From NCBI GenBank assembly GCA_023230425.1, contig JALNXI010000094.1, positions 1 to 7,172 on the forward strand: 7,172 nt of DNA, written 5' to 3'. Both the position numbers and the translations under genes were made by a program. Positions 1 through 6,428 of this stretch are shown here, in pieces (within the stretch, counting starts at the first letter, position 1; each line of letters begins with the position of its first letter). The notes beneath the pieces were generated by a model. That model worked only from the letters and a program-made list of their open reading frames with translations, was not told where the DNA came from and made no database searches. The DNA is from Methanoculleus sp. Its GTDB lineage: Archaea > Halobacteriota > Methanomicrobia > Methanomicrobiales > Methanoculleaceae.

Positions 1-420
1 ACGAACGATCTGGAGTTGTCAGCCGACGAACTGCTCGCCAACTACAAAGGGCAGGGGGCGGTGGAACGCGGGTTTCGGTTCCTGAAGGATAAGTCGTTCC
101 GGGTCGCAGAGGTCTTTTTGAAGAAGACGTCCCGGATCCAGGCGCTGGCGATGGTGATGGTACTCTGTTTGTTCATGTACGCGCTCACGGAGTTCCGGGT
201 GCGGCGGGAACTGGAGCGAACCGGCGAGATGGTGACCAGCCAGACGAAGAAACAGACGCAGCGCCCTACAATGAAATGGGTGTTCTTCCGGTTCCGGAGG
301 GTGCGGGAGTTCGTGGTGGTCGAGGAGGGAAGGAGGGTGAAACGGGTGACGAACCTGAACGAGGAGTTGCGGAAGATTCTGCGATTGCTGGGGAGGGAGT
401 ACGAAAAATACTATGCATGA
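1..420 (+). CDS. IS1634-type transposase, C-terminal part (5' end outside window)
   Basis: The frame is open from base 1, so the gene enters from the left; the TTG at 16 is not a believable start. The translated part holds the last DDE element of the IS4 superfamily: a Y-(2)-R-(3)-E-(6)-K-like motif reading Y, Q, E, K in YKGQGAVERGFRFLK, with the catalytic glutamate at bases 64-66 and Q in place of the usual R. After it come a hydrophobic helix (QALAMVMVLCLFMYAL) and a basic C-terminus. This arrangement is typical of IS1634-family transposases, which cut and paste an insertion sequence. The frame is intact to TGA at 418-420, so nothing visible here says the copy is dead. The right terminal repeat should lie shortly after the stop (candidate around 430-446, GCGGAATGTGGGTT), but its partner at the left end lies outside the window. 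Family call is from the motif; activity is unknown. Confidence 0.85.
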   Translation, partial: TNDLELSADELLANYKGQGAVERGFRFLKDKSFRVAEVFLKKTSRIQALAMVMVLCLFMYALTEFRVRRELERTGEMVTSQTKKQTQRPTMKWVFFRFRRVREFVVVEEGRRVKRVTNLNEELRKILRLLGREYEKYYA

Positions 421-755
421 CGGAGGACATGCGGAATGTGGGTTGATTCCTGTCAACGGGAATCCCTGCACTGCAACGATCTCCCTGGATGGGCGTGCAG
501 TCGCAGGAGGGTATCGGGCGTTCATGTTCTTGCGGGACTCCCCAATCCCCCACTACCCCCGAGCTCCGGTGAGAACCTCGCATGTTGGGATCGGTTCGTC
601 CGGGATGTGGCGTTTCTCCCTGGCGGCCCGCATTCCCGGCCCCGATCCGGTGAAACTCCCGGGCCTCCGGATGTGGAGCGGTTCAACTCCCTGAAGAAAG
701 CATCTGAAAGGAACGTATACAAAAAAGAGTCCCGAAATCGAACCGGATTACAGAA
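421..755. other. gene-free stretch between the transposase and tRNA-Asn
   Basis: I see no convincing gene in these 335 bases. The first 20-30 bases probably contain the right end of the insertion sequence, but this cannot be proved with one end only. A small hairpin, GATTCC (445-450) with GGAATC (459-464) and an 8-base loop, follows the transposase stop and could end its transcript; there is no T-tract after it. The middle is GC-rich with C-runs. The open frame that crosses this stretch into the tRNA is an artefact (its end reads through the antisense of the tRNA). The 3' end of the stretch (721-747) holds a candidate terminator of the tRNA. Confidence 0.5.
721..747 (-). terminator. candidate tRNA-Asn terminator: T-arm-like hairpin plus six T
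   Basis: On the minus strand, nine bases after the tRNA 3' end, TCCGG (747-743) can pair with TCGGG (735-731) around a seven-base loop TTCGATT, with two G-U pairs. Four bases later comes TTTTTT (726-721). A T-run after a structured RNA is the known archaeal termination signal. The loop also matches the tRNA T-loop pattern (TTCRA), so it may be a relic of a tRNA 3' end. Confidence 0.45.
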
Positions 756-828
756 CGCCGCCAACAGGACTCGAACCTGTGACATGCTGGTTAACAGCCA
801 GCCACTCTACCAACTGAGTTATGGCGGC
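756..828 (-). tRNA. tRNA-Asn (anticodon GUU)
   Basis: On the minus strand the gene starts GCCGCCA (828-822) and ends TGGCGGC (763-757) plus discriminator G at 756, a perfect seven-pair acceptor stem and 73 bases in total. The anticodon stem GCTGG/CCAGC is fully paired, with loop C-T-GTT-A-A and anticodon at 795-793, which reads Asn codons AAC and AAU. The T-arm is ACAGG-TTCGAGT-CCTGT. CCA is not encoded (the next bases are TTC) and must be added by the CCA enzyme. There is no intron. The gene lies 39 bases after the stop of the winged-helix gene on the same strand and probably has its own promoter. Confidence 0.97.
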
Positions 829-862
829 ACCATAACAAGTGCTCTATAATGTCTCGCCTGAA

Positions 863-873
863 CCTTATTAAAG
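863..873 (-). promoter_or_regulatory. candidate TATA box for tRNA-Asn
   Basis: Minus-strand CTTTAATAAGG fits the archaeal TATA consensus and overlaps the stop codon of the upstream winged-helix gene. With the usual 25-27 base spacing, transcription would start near 842, leaving about 14 bases of 5' leader for RNase P. A second AT-rich stretch (843-852) is too close to the tRNA to be the box. Inference from spacing and composition only. Confidence 0.4.
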
Positions 874-1200
874 ATTACGGGAATTCTCCTTCTGGATGGT
901 CATGAGGAGACCGATCAGTTCGTCGATCTCGCCCTCCAGGCCGGAAAGAAGATCGGCCGCGAGCGGTGTCGCCACCGCGCCGGCCGGCGAGGCGCGGATA
1001 TACCCCTCCTGTTCGAGGATCCGTAGCGAGTAGCGGACCCGGTGGTAGGGGAGATCCAGGACTTCGGAGAGTTTCATGATACCGATGGGCTGGTTCTCCA
1101 CGACCGCCTGGATCACCTCAAGGTGTCTTGAGACGAGTTCGATCTCGGACTTCAATTTAGCCAGCATATCCGCCTGTCGAGATACCATAGGTTCCTGCAT
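868..1200 (-). CDS. winged-helix DNA-binding protein, predicted transcriptional regulator
   Basis: A 110-residue protein with no membrane segment or signal peptide. Residues about 25-79 form a winged helix: a first helix (about 25-37), a short second helix around KLSEVLDL (43-50), a basic recognition helix YHRVRYSLRILEQEG (52-66) and a wing YIRASPAGAVATP. The C-terminal stretch 81-104 is amphipathic and probably a dimerising helix. The shape resembles small archaeal MarR/ArsR-like regulators, but I cannot place it in a named family and no metal- or ligand-binding cysteines are present. It follows the membrane protein gene by one base (TAG-C-ATG), so the two are surely co-transcribed. The ATG at 1200 has no Shine-Dalgarno; Met5 (ATG at 1188-1186) is preceded by AGGA four bases away and is a good alternative start. 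Function as regulator is inferred from the fold; its target is unknown, though the palindrome at 1461-1468 is an obvious candidate. Confidence 0.75.
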   Translation of the reverse strand: MQEPMVSRQADMLAKLKSEIELVSRHLEVIQAVVENQPIGIMKLSEVLDLPYHRVRYSLRILEQEGYIRASPAGAVATPLAADLLSGLEGEIDELIGLLMTIQKENSRNL

Positions 1201-1201
1201 G

Positions 1202-1435
1202 CTACGGCTGTTCGTGCAGCCAGGTCTTCGTCAGGGAGTAGTGCTTCCGGAACGAGATGGAGAACGCCACCCCGACGGCGAGGAGGAGGACGCCGATCAC
1301 AAGACCGGGGATTCCTTCGGGCGCGAACCGGAGGAGAACGAAGACAGCCATGGCGAAACAGAGGATGATGATGTTCAGCATGACCGTCAGTATGATGAAT
1401 CTGCCCTTGAAGACCTGTTTGGTTGCCTCATCCAT
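1202..1435 (-). CDS. small two-helix membrane protein of unknown function
   Basis: A 77-residue protein I do not recognise. It has a short charged N-terminus (MDEATKQVFKGR), a first hydrophobic helix at about 13-35, a short loop with FAPEGIPG, a second helix at about 43-62, and a basic tail (RKHYSLTKTW). The positive-inside rule puts both ends in the cytoplasm, so it is a hairpin in the membrane. No catalytic motif is visible. It is the first gene of a two-gene unit with the winged-helix protein, one base apart, which suggests a membrane protein with its regulator, but that is only inference. No Shine-Dalgarno precedes the ATG, in line with a leaderless transcript from the shared divergent promoter. 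Confidence 0.75.
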   Translation of the reverse strand: MDEATKQVFKGRFIILTVMLNIIILCFAMAVFVLLRFAPEGIPGLVIGVLLLAVGVAFSISFRKHYSLTKTWLHEQP

Positions 1436-1494
1436 TATTCATACTTGAACGCGGTGGTAAAAGTACTTGTGGTTTCAGCGAAAGAGTTGGTAAA
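1436..1494. promoter_or_regulatory. divergent promoter region with central palindrome AAGTACTT
   Basis: This 59-base spacer separates the minus-strand membrane/regulator unit from the plus-strand peptidase. The palindrome AAGTACTT (1461-1468) has its centre about 30 bases from the ATG on each side. GGTAAAAGTACTTG is AT-rich enough to act as a TATA element in both directions; with archaeal spacing both transcripts would begin within a few bases of their start codons, matching the lack of Shine-Dalgarno motifs on both sides. It may also be an operator for the winged-helix protein. Confidence 0.45.
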
Positions 1495-2625
1495 ATGAAT
1501 GGACTGGATTCTGCTATCCGGGATGCCGGAGCAGCAGCATACGCGGCCTACGGCTCGTCTGCGGATGCCAACGTGCGCTACCTGACCCGGTTCCGCACCA
1601 CCGATCCCGTGGTCTATGTGGCAAAGCCCGGCGAGCGGGGGATGATCGTCGTCCCGCAGATGGAGCACGAACGGGCGGTCCAGGAATCGGCTGCGGCGGT
1701 CGTCACCCGCGCCGACGCCGGCTACCTCGAATACATCAAGGCGGGAGAGCCGCGCTGGCGGGCGACCGCCCACATGATCGCGGACCTCGCCGCCGGCCCC
1801 ATCCTCGTCCCGGCGAACTTCCCTCTCGCCCTCGCCCGGGAACTCGAGGTCTTCCACCCGGTCATCCTTGATGCCGGCGGGGCGGTCGAGGGGATGCGGG
1901 CGGTCAAGACACCGGAAGAGATCGCGCGGATACGTTCAGTGCAGCGGGCCACCGAGGCGGCGCTGGAGCGGGGGATCGCGCTCATCCGGGCCTCCGCGCC
2001 CAGGGCCGGCGTCCTCCACCGGGACGGCAAGCCCCTTACCTCCGAGGCCGTCCGTGCGGAGATGCACACCTCCCTCCTCGCCCATGGGTGCCGGGGGACC
2101 GATACCATTGTCTCCTGCGGACCCGATACCGCCCTTCCGCACAGCCCCGGTCTCGGGCCGCTCCGGGAGGACGAGCCGATCGTCATCGACATCTATCCCC
2201 AGGACGAACTGACCGGCTACCACGCCGACATGACCCGGACGGTGGTGAAGGGCGAGCCGTCCCTGGAAATCCGGGAGATGTACGACGCCGTCCGGGACGC
2301 AAAGGCCCTCGGTGCATCAATGGTCCGGGCCGGGGCCGTCGGCGCCGACCTCTATCGCGCAGTGGTGGAGTTCTTCCGTGATCGCGGCTACGAGAGCGAT
2401 ACGCGGGGGTTCATCCACAGCCTCGGCCACGGTGTCGGGCTCGAGGTGCACGAGGAGCCGTCGCTCGGCCCCCAGGGAGGAGCGCTCGTCGCTGGAAACG
2501 TCGTCACCATTGAGCCGGGGCTCTACTACCCCGGGACCGGCGGCGTCCGCCTGGAGGATATGGGCGCGGTGACACAGACCGGGTTTGACCGGTTCACCCA
2601 ATACGAAGAGGAGCTCACGCTATGA
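1495..2625 (+). CDS. M24B family metallopeptidase, Xaa-Pro aminopeptidase/dipeptidase type
   Basis: A 376-residue cytosolic metallopeptidase of the pita-bread fold that should cleave peptides with proline in the second position. An N-terminal creatinase-like domain (about 1-150) precedes the catalytic domain. All five metal ligands of the M24 family are visible: D232 (VIDIYPQ), D245 (HADMTRT), H312 (LGHGVGLEVHE), E340 (TIEPGLYY) and E354 (RLEDMG), with the catalytic histidine at H319, seven residues after the ligand as in E. coli aminopeptidase P. The two aspartates are 13 rather than 11 residues apart, a small insertion in YPQDELTGYHAD. I chose ATG 1495 (MNGLDSAIRDAG) because upstream codons from 1423 overlap the divergent gene and its promoter and look non-coding. 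Family is firm; whether it acts on dipeptides, longer peptides or another X-Pro-like substrate cannot be read from the sequence. It is translationally coupled to the next gene. Confidence 0.9.
   Translation: MNGLDSAIRDAGAAAYAAYGSSADANVRYLTRFRTTDPVVYVAKPGERGMIVVPQMEHERAVQESAAAVVTRADAGYLEYIKAGEPRWRATAHMIADLAAGPILVPANFPLALARELEVFHPVILDAGGAVEGMRAVKTPEEIARIRSVQRATEAALERGIALIRASAPRAGVLHRDGKPLTSEAVRAEMHTSLLAHGCRGTDTIVSCGPDTALPHSPGLGPLREDEPIVIDIYPQDELTGYHADMTRTVVKGEPSLEIREMYDAVRDAKALGASMVRAGAVGADLYRAVVEFFRDRGYESDTRGFIHSLGHGVGLEVHEEPSLGPQGGALVAGNVVTIEPGLYYPGTGGVRLEDMGAVTQTGFDRFTQYEEELTL
2608..2613 (+). promoter_or_regulatory. ribosome binding site of the methionine aminopeptidase gene
   Basis: GAGGAG lies inside the end of the upstream peptidase gene, eight bases before ATG 2622. 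It supports that start, which overlaps the TGA of the upstream gene, over the second ATG at 2628, and suggests coupled translation. Confidence 0.55.
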
Positions 2626-3503
2626 TCATGGAAGATGAAGTCTACGACGCCTACCACGAAGCAGGGACACTGGCACAAAAGGTGCTCCACCGGGGCGCGG
2701 GGCTCGTGAAGGAGGGGGCAAGCCTCCTCGATATGGTCGAAGCGACGGAAGCGATGGTGACCGAGGAGGGAGCGCTCCTTGCCTTCCCCCTCAACGTCTC
2801 CTTCAACGAGGCCGCGGCCCACGACACCGCCATGCCCGGCGACGAGCGGACGTTCTCCCGGGGCGACCTCATCAAGGTCGACCTCGGGGTGCAGATCGAC
2901 GGCTACATAGCCGACACCGCCATGACCGTCGACCTCGGTGACCACGCGGCCCTCGTTGAGGCCTCCCGAAAGGCCCTCGATGCGGCGATCGCCGCCGTCC
3001 GCCCGGGGGTCGCCGCCGGGGAACTCGGAACGGTCATTCAGGCAACGATCGAGGAACACGGCTACAAACCGGTCGCAAACCTCACCGGGCACGGCCTCGA
3101 CCGCTACAACCTCCACACAAGACCCACCATCCCGAACGTCGCCATGGCCGGGGGGGCAGTCATCGAGGAGGGGATGGTCTTTGCGATCGAGCCCTTCGCC
3201 ACCACAGGGTCGGGAAAGATCGGTGAGGCGACGCGCGTGGAGATCTACCAGCAGATCGCAGCCCGCCCCGCCCGGCTGCCGTCGGCAAAACGAGTCCTCG
3301 AGACAGCGCGGCCGCGACGAGGACTCCCGTTCGCCCGCCGCTGGGTCCCGGGCGACAAGGTCGAGATTGGGCTTCTCGCCCTGGTGCGGGCGGGGATCCT
3401 CCATCCCTTCCCTATGCTGCACGACGTGCCGGGATCGTTTGTCTCGCAGGCGGAGCACACCCTGATCGTCACGGACGGGGGATGCGAGGTCACCACCCGG
3501 TGA
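2622..3503 (+). CDS. map: methionine aminopeptidase, type II (archaeal)
   Basis: Removes the initiator methionine from new proteins when the second residue is small; essential in most cells and cytosolic. The 293-residue length is that of archaeal type II enzymes (Pyrococcus furiosus form about 295). The dinuclear metal site is complete: D87 (IKVDLG), D98 (IADTAM), H157 (TGHGLDRY), E190 (AIEPFAT) and E278 (QAEHTLIV), with the substrate-contacting histidine H67 (AAAHDTA). The long segment between E190 and E278 contains the inserted helical subdomain that sets type II apart from type I. There is no N-terminal zinc-finger or ribosome-binding extension, as expected in archaea. The ATG overlaps the TGA of the Xaa-Pro peptidase (ATGA), so both M24 enzymes are probably made in a fixed ratio; one sets protein N-termini and the other degrades proline-blocked peptides. 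Confidence 0.96.
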   Translation: MIMEDEVYDAYHEAGTLAQKVLHRGAGLVKEGASLLDMVEATEAMVTEEGALLAFPLNVSFNEAAAHDTAMPGDERTFSRGDLIKVDLGVQIDGYIADTAMTVDLGDHAALVEASRKALDAAIAAVRPGVAAGELGTVIQATIEEHGYKPVANLTGHGLDRYNLHTRPTIPNVAMAGGAVIEEGMVFAIEPFATTGSGKIGEATRVEIYQQIAARPARLPSAKRVLETARPRRGLPFARRWVPGDKVEIGLLALVRAGILHPFPMLHDVPGSFVSQAEHTLIVTDGGCEVTTR

Positions 3504-3507
3504 GTTA

Positions 3508-3520
3508 CGCTTATTGATGT
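3508..3520 (+). promoter_or_regulatory. weak candidate promoter for the AAA ATPase gene
   Basis: The 44-base gap after the methionine aminopeptidase gene contains CGCTTATTGATG, an AT-rich patch in a GC-rich setting. Transcription starting 25-27 bases later would begin about eight bases before ATG 3548, which has no Shine-Dalgarno. The AAA/hydrolase pair may thus have its own promoter besides read-through from upstream. Confidence 0.3.
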
Positions 3521-3547
3521 CACGCGCCAATATGTCTGCTCATAGAT

Positions 3548-4837
3548 ATGACCATTGAAACGGGTACGCGTGACGTCCTGCGCATCATGGAACTCCTCCT
3601 CACCGCGGAGATATTCAACCGGAATGAGGAACTCGGCATCAACGACCTCCATCCGCGCTGCCGGGGGTTCTTCGGCGCCGGGAGCGGCGGGAGCACCGAG
3701 GTGAAGCGTCCCCTGATCGTGAGCGAGGGGGCGATCAGGAAGGTGCTCGGCAGCCCGGACGTCGTCTGCCAGGCCGTCCGCCAGAACCCGTTCGTCGGCT
3801 ACGACGAGTTCGGGCAGCGCCTGAGCCTGCCCTCGCTCGACGCAGCGGCGGGATGGTTCCTCAAAAAGGGCGGGATCCCAAGGATTGGGGAAAATCCCGT
3901 CCTCGCATATTTTTTTGAAGGAAAGGACGGCATCGCCGCCCGTTACCAGGACGTCCGGGCGAAGAACCCCCGGTTCGAGGATACCAGGGAGTACATGGAG
4001 GCGAAGGTCTCCCGTCTCATCGGGGAGAGCGAGGAGATGCGGGAGGCCCGCGACCTGATCATCATCAGTGCCCCGGACGAGGTCGAGTTCTCGCTTGACA
4101 AACTGGTCTGCACCCCGCGGCAGGAGGAGACCATCAGAAAGATCGGCGTCGCCCTCGAGCACCGGGACTTCTTAAAGGAGCACGGGATCTACGAGTTCGG
4201 CCGGCTCCTCTTCGTCGGCCCGCCCGGCACCGGGAAGACGTCGCTCGCGCTCGCGATGTCCCGGAAACTTCATATGCCGGTTCTTGAGGTTCGTCTCGCG
4301 ATGGTCACCTCCCAGTACCTGGGCGAGACATCGAAGAACATCGACCGTATCTTTGACCTCGCGAAGAAGCTCGCCCCCTGCATCCTCTTCATCGACGAGT
4401 TCGACTTCGTCGCAAAGACCCGGGTCAGCGACGACCACGGCGCGATGAAGCGTGCAGTGAACATGCTCTTAAAGAACATCGACCAGATCAGTTTCGTGAA
4501 GAACGGTGTCCTCCTCATCGGGGCGACGAACCACCCCCGCATCCTCGACGAGGCGGCCTGGCGGCGGTTCGACGAGGTTGTGGAGTTCCCGCTCCCCGAC
4601 CTGGCGATGCGGCAGGCGATCCTCGAGAAGGTCGCCGCCACCATCGACTGCGACTGCGACTTCGCGGACCTCGCCGCCAGGACGGAGGGGTTCTCGGGCT
4701 CTGATATACGGATGATGATGAAGGAGGCGGTGATGTCGGCTCTGATGGAGGACCGGCGCCACCTTGACCCGGTGGACATTGAGCAAGGACTCATCAGGGT
4801 CGAGGAGCGCAACATCATCCGCGGCATCGGATACTGA
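3548..4837 (+). CDS. AAA+ ATPase (classic AAA clade) with unrecognised N-terminal domain
   Basis: A 429-residue single-module AAA protein. The AAA core spans about 190-425: Walker A GPPGTGKT (224-231), pore-loop-1-like QYLGE (256-260), Walker B LFIDEFD with D283 and E284, sensor 1 N328 (GATNHP), arginine finger candidates R339/R340 (WRRFDE), and the lid with GFSGSDI followed by a helical C-terminus. All residues for ATP hydrolysis are present, so it should be an active hexameric remodeller or unfoldase. Residues 1-190 match no domain I know; they are soluble and rich in glycine near 42-48, and probably select the substrate or partner. It lacks a CDC48 double ring, a membrane anchor and a protease domain, and ends GIGY rather than with the penultimate tyrosine (HbYX) of proteasome-docking ATPases. 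It is followed after one base by a PhnP-like hydrolase. Client unknown. Confidence 0.88.
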   Translation: MTIETGTRDVLRIMELLLTAEIFNRNEELGINDLHPRCRGFFGAGSGGSTEVKRPLIVSEGAIRKVLGSPDVVCQAVRQNPFVGYDEFGQRLSLPSLDAAAGWFLKKGGIPRIGENPVLAYFFEGKDGIAARYQDVRAKNPRFEDTREYMEAKVSRLIGESEEMREARDLIIISAPDEVEFSLDKLVCTPRQEETIRKIGVALEHRDFLKEHGIYEFGRLLFVGPPGTGKTSLALAMSRKLHMPVLEVRLAMVTSQYLGETSKNIDRIFDLAKKLAPCILFIDEFDFVAKTRVSDDHGAMKRAVNMLLKNIDQISFVKNGVLLIGATNHPRILDEAAWRRFDEVVEFPLPDLAMRQAILEKVAATIDCDCDFADLAARTEGFSGSDIRMMMKEAVMSALMEDRRHLDPVDIEQGLIRVEERNIIRGIGY

Positions 4838-4838
4838 T

Positions 4839-5564
4839 ATGCAGATCACGCTGCTCGGGACCGGCGACGCCATCGGGACGCCGAAGGTGGGGTGCGACTG
4901 CGCGACCTGCCGGGCGATGGCAGCAACAGGGATATCGCGACTCAGGACGTCCCTCCTCATCGAGACGGGGGATAGGCACATTCTTATTGAGTCGTCGCCG
5001 GACCTGCGCCAGCAGCTCCTCCGGGCCTGCTCGCCCCACATCGACGCGGTCCTCTGGTCGCACGGCCACTACGACCACTTCATCGGCTTTGGAGAGTTCT
5101 ACCGGGTGCAGAAGGTGCCGCCGGCCTACGCGGCGCCGCCGGTGATGGATTACTGCTCCGGCTACCTCCATTTTTTGCCGTTCGAGAAGCACCCGGTTCC
5201 GGTGTATGAGCCGTTCGACCTCTTCGGCGTGACCTTCACGTTCTTTGAGGTGAACCATCCCCCGGTCTACACCTGCGGGCTCCTGATCGAGCATGACGGC
5301 GTCACGGTCGCCTACACTGCGGATACGCGGGAGGATATCCCGAAGGCAAGCCGGGATCTCCTCCGCGGCACTGGTATCGACCTCCTCTTCGTGGACGCCA
5401 TCGCACCCGAGGGCTACAATATCAGCAAGCACATGAACTATACAGAGGCGGTCCGGTTCGCCTGTGACGTCGGGGCCCGGGACTACCGGTGTGTCCACAT
5501 GAGTCATATGGTGCCGCCGGGGATGCCGCATGCCGGGTACGATATGGAGACGTTCTGCTGGTGA
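4839..5564 (+). CDS. metallo-beta-lactamase-fold hydrolase, PhnP-like (COG1235 type)
   Basis: A 241-residue soluble hydrolase. The N-terminus MQITLLGTGDAIGTPKVGCD carries C19, C21 and C24 with the spacing of the structural zinc site of PhnP (CxCxxC). The catalytic metal site is HGHYDH (H75, H77, D79, H80), then H140 (VNHPPVY), D162 (YTADTRE) and H220 or H223 (VHMSHM). PhnP opens cyclic ribose phosphates in phosphonate use; relatives cleave other phosphodiesters. No carbon-phosphorus lyase genes are in view, so a phosphodiesterase is likely but the substrate is open. I chose ATG 4839, one base after the ATPase stop, because the family begins with exactly this beta strand; the open frame continues upstream to 4764 only by overlap. 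Co-transcription with the ATPase is nearly certain. No good Shine-Dalgarno is present, so it probably relies on coupling. Confidence 0.88.
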   Translation: MQITLLGTGDAIGTPKVGCDCATCRAMAATGISRLRTSLLIETGDRHILIESSPDLRQQLLRACSPHIDAVLWSHGHYDHFIGFGEFYRVQKVPPAYAAPPVMDYCSGYLHFLPFEKHPVPVYEPFDLFGVTFTFFEVNHPPVYTCGLLIEHDGVTVAYTADTREDIPKASRDLLRGTGIDLLFVDAIAPEGYNISKHMNYTEAVRFACDVGARDYRCVHMSHMVPPGMPHAGYDMETFCW

Positions 5565-5570
5565 TTATCC

Positions 5571-5585
5571 GGCTCTTCCTCTTTT
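5571..5585 (+). terminator. pyrimidine/T-rich tract ending the plus-strand cluster
   Basis: CTCTTCCTCTTTT follows the hydrolase stop by a few bases, in the 26-base gap between two convergent genes. T-rich tracts without a strong hairpin are common archaeal terminators. No matching signal for the opposite gene is visible. Confidence 0.3.
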
Positions 5586-5590
5586 GAGGG

Positions 5591-6424
5591 TCATAACCTG
5601 CAGCCCGGAATATGCGAAGGATAGGTCTCGTAGGCGGCAGAAACCATGCACGAGTCGTTGACCTGGACCACGATCATCGGAGCGGTCATGCAGTCGCCGG
5701 GGTCCGGGTCCTCCAGGCGGAAGACCATCTGGGTGTAATTCATACTTCTGTCAGCGTAGGTACCTCTTGAGAACGTGATCGCCTCGATACTCGTGTTCTC
5801 CAGTAATCCGACGACCTCCGGATCGTGAAGCGCCGCGGTCAATGCATCGAGGGAGGTGACTTTCCCCGGGCGGTTCTCCGGCGGCTGCGTGTTGGGGCCG
5901 ATACGACCCGGGGGGCTCATCCGGTCGTAATCAAGGACCAGTTCCGGAGGGGAGGTGAATACCGTGAACATCACCGGGATACTCTCAATTCCCATCTCCT
6001 TCGCCCGTTCATCAAGCACCGCATACACTTTTTCTATCGAAGAGACGTTCTCCGGCGGAGGCGGGCCGTTCCAGAGACTCACCAGAAGATACCCGTCAAC
6101 ATCGTAGCCGAAACTGATCAGAGACCCGTTGGGATAGAGATAGTGCTCCCGTATCTGGTCCCATGTGGCGGTTTTGAAGTTCTCCAGATCAGAATACGAT
6201 GCGTTCCGTCCACCCTTCGAGAGAGGAAGTCCTCCGAGGCTGATGGTGACCGGATCTCGCTTGTTCAAACTGGCCTTTAGGAGCTCAACGCTGTTCGTTC
6301 GTTCTCCATGTTCAACATCTCTGCCGCACTCATCAGCAACCGGGTTTGCGGAAGCAAACCCCGGACAGACCGATACCGTCAGCATGAGTATAACAAATGC
6401 TGCCGTGAGCCACCTTTTCTCCAT
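5591..6424 (-). CDS. secreted protein of unknown function, probably N-glycosylated
   Basis: A 277-residue protein I do not recognise. Residues 1-26 are a clear Sec signal peptide: basic start MEKRW, hydrophobic core, and cleavage site after ASA. The remainder has no further membrane helix, no lipobox and no C-terminal anchor, so it should be released or held at the surface by other proteins. Six N-glycosylation sequons are spread along it (N74, N99, N126, N210, N229, N256), as usual in archaeal surface proteins. The mature part has four cysteines (C33, C245, C259, C275), which may form two disulfides linking the ends. A PPPP run (121-124) and a proline-rich linker (170-187) separate two alpha/beta segments. 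The start is supported by a strong Shine-Dalgarno. It faces the hydrolase gene tail to tail and is not part of that cluster. It may belong to a methanogen lineage-specific family; no catalytic motif is visible. Confidence 0.8.
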   Translation of the reverse strand: MEKRWLTAAFVILMLTVSVCPGFASANPVADECGRDVEHGERTNSVELLKASLNKRDPVTISLGGLPLSKGGRNASYSDLENFKTATWDQIREHYLYPNGSLISFGYDVDGYLLVSLWNGPPPPENVSSIEKVYAVLDERAKEMGIESIPVMFTVFTSPPELVLDYDRMSPPGRIGPNTQPPENRPGKVTSLDALTAALHDPEVVGLLENTSIEAITFSRGTYADRSMNYTQMVFRLEDPDPGDCMTAPMIVVQVNDSCMVSAAYETYPSHIPGCRL

Positions 6425-6428
6425 TTCT

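Noticed and set aside
436..849. A 137-codon plus-strand open frame across the tRNA-Asn region
   Set aside because: Its C-terminal part is simply the antisense of the tRNA (NRTRTCDMLVNSQPLY type), a well-known annotation artefact; the rest shows no domain.
1423..1494. Upstream start for the Xaa-Pro peptidase at ATG 1423
   Set aside because: It would place 24 extra codons over the divergent gene's start and the shared promoter; the protein family begins near MNGLDSAIRDAG.
2526..3530. A 334-codon minus-strand open frame opposite the methionine aminopeptidase gene
   Set aside because: It is the mirror of a GC-rich gene with a complete active site on the plus strand; its protein is of low complexity and rich in D, G, R and V.
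3245..4162. A 305-codon minus-strand open frame opposite the end of map and the start of the AAA gene
   Set aside because: It spans two well-supported plus-strand genes and has no recognisable domain.
4826..4837. Possible proteasome-docking tail (HbYX) on the AAA ATPase
   Set aside because: The tail is GIGY with tyrosine last, not penultimate, so the motif is not met.
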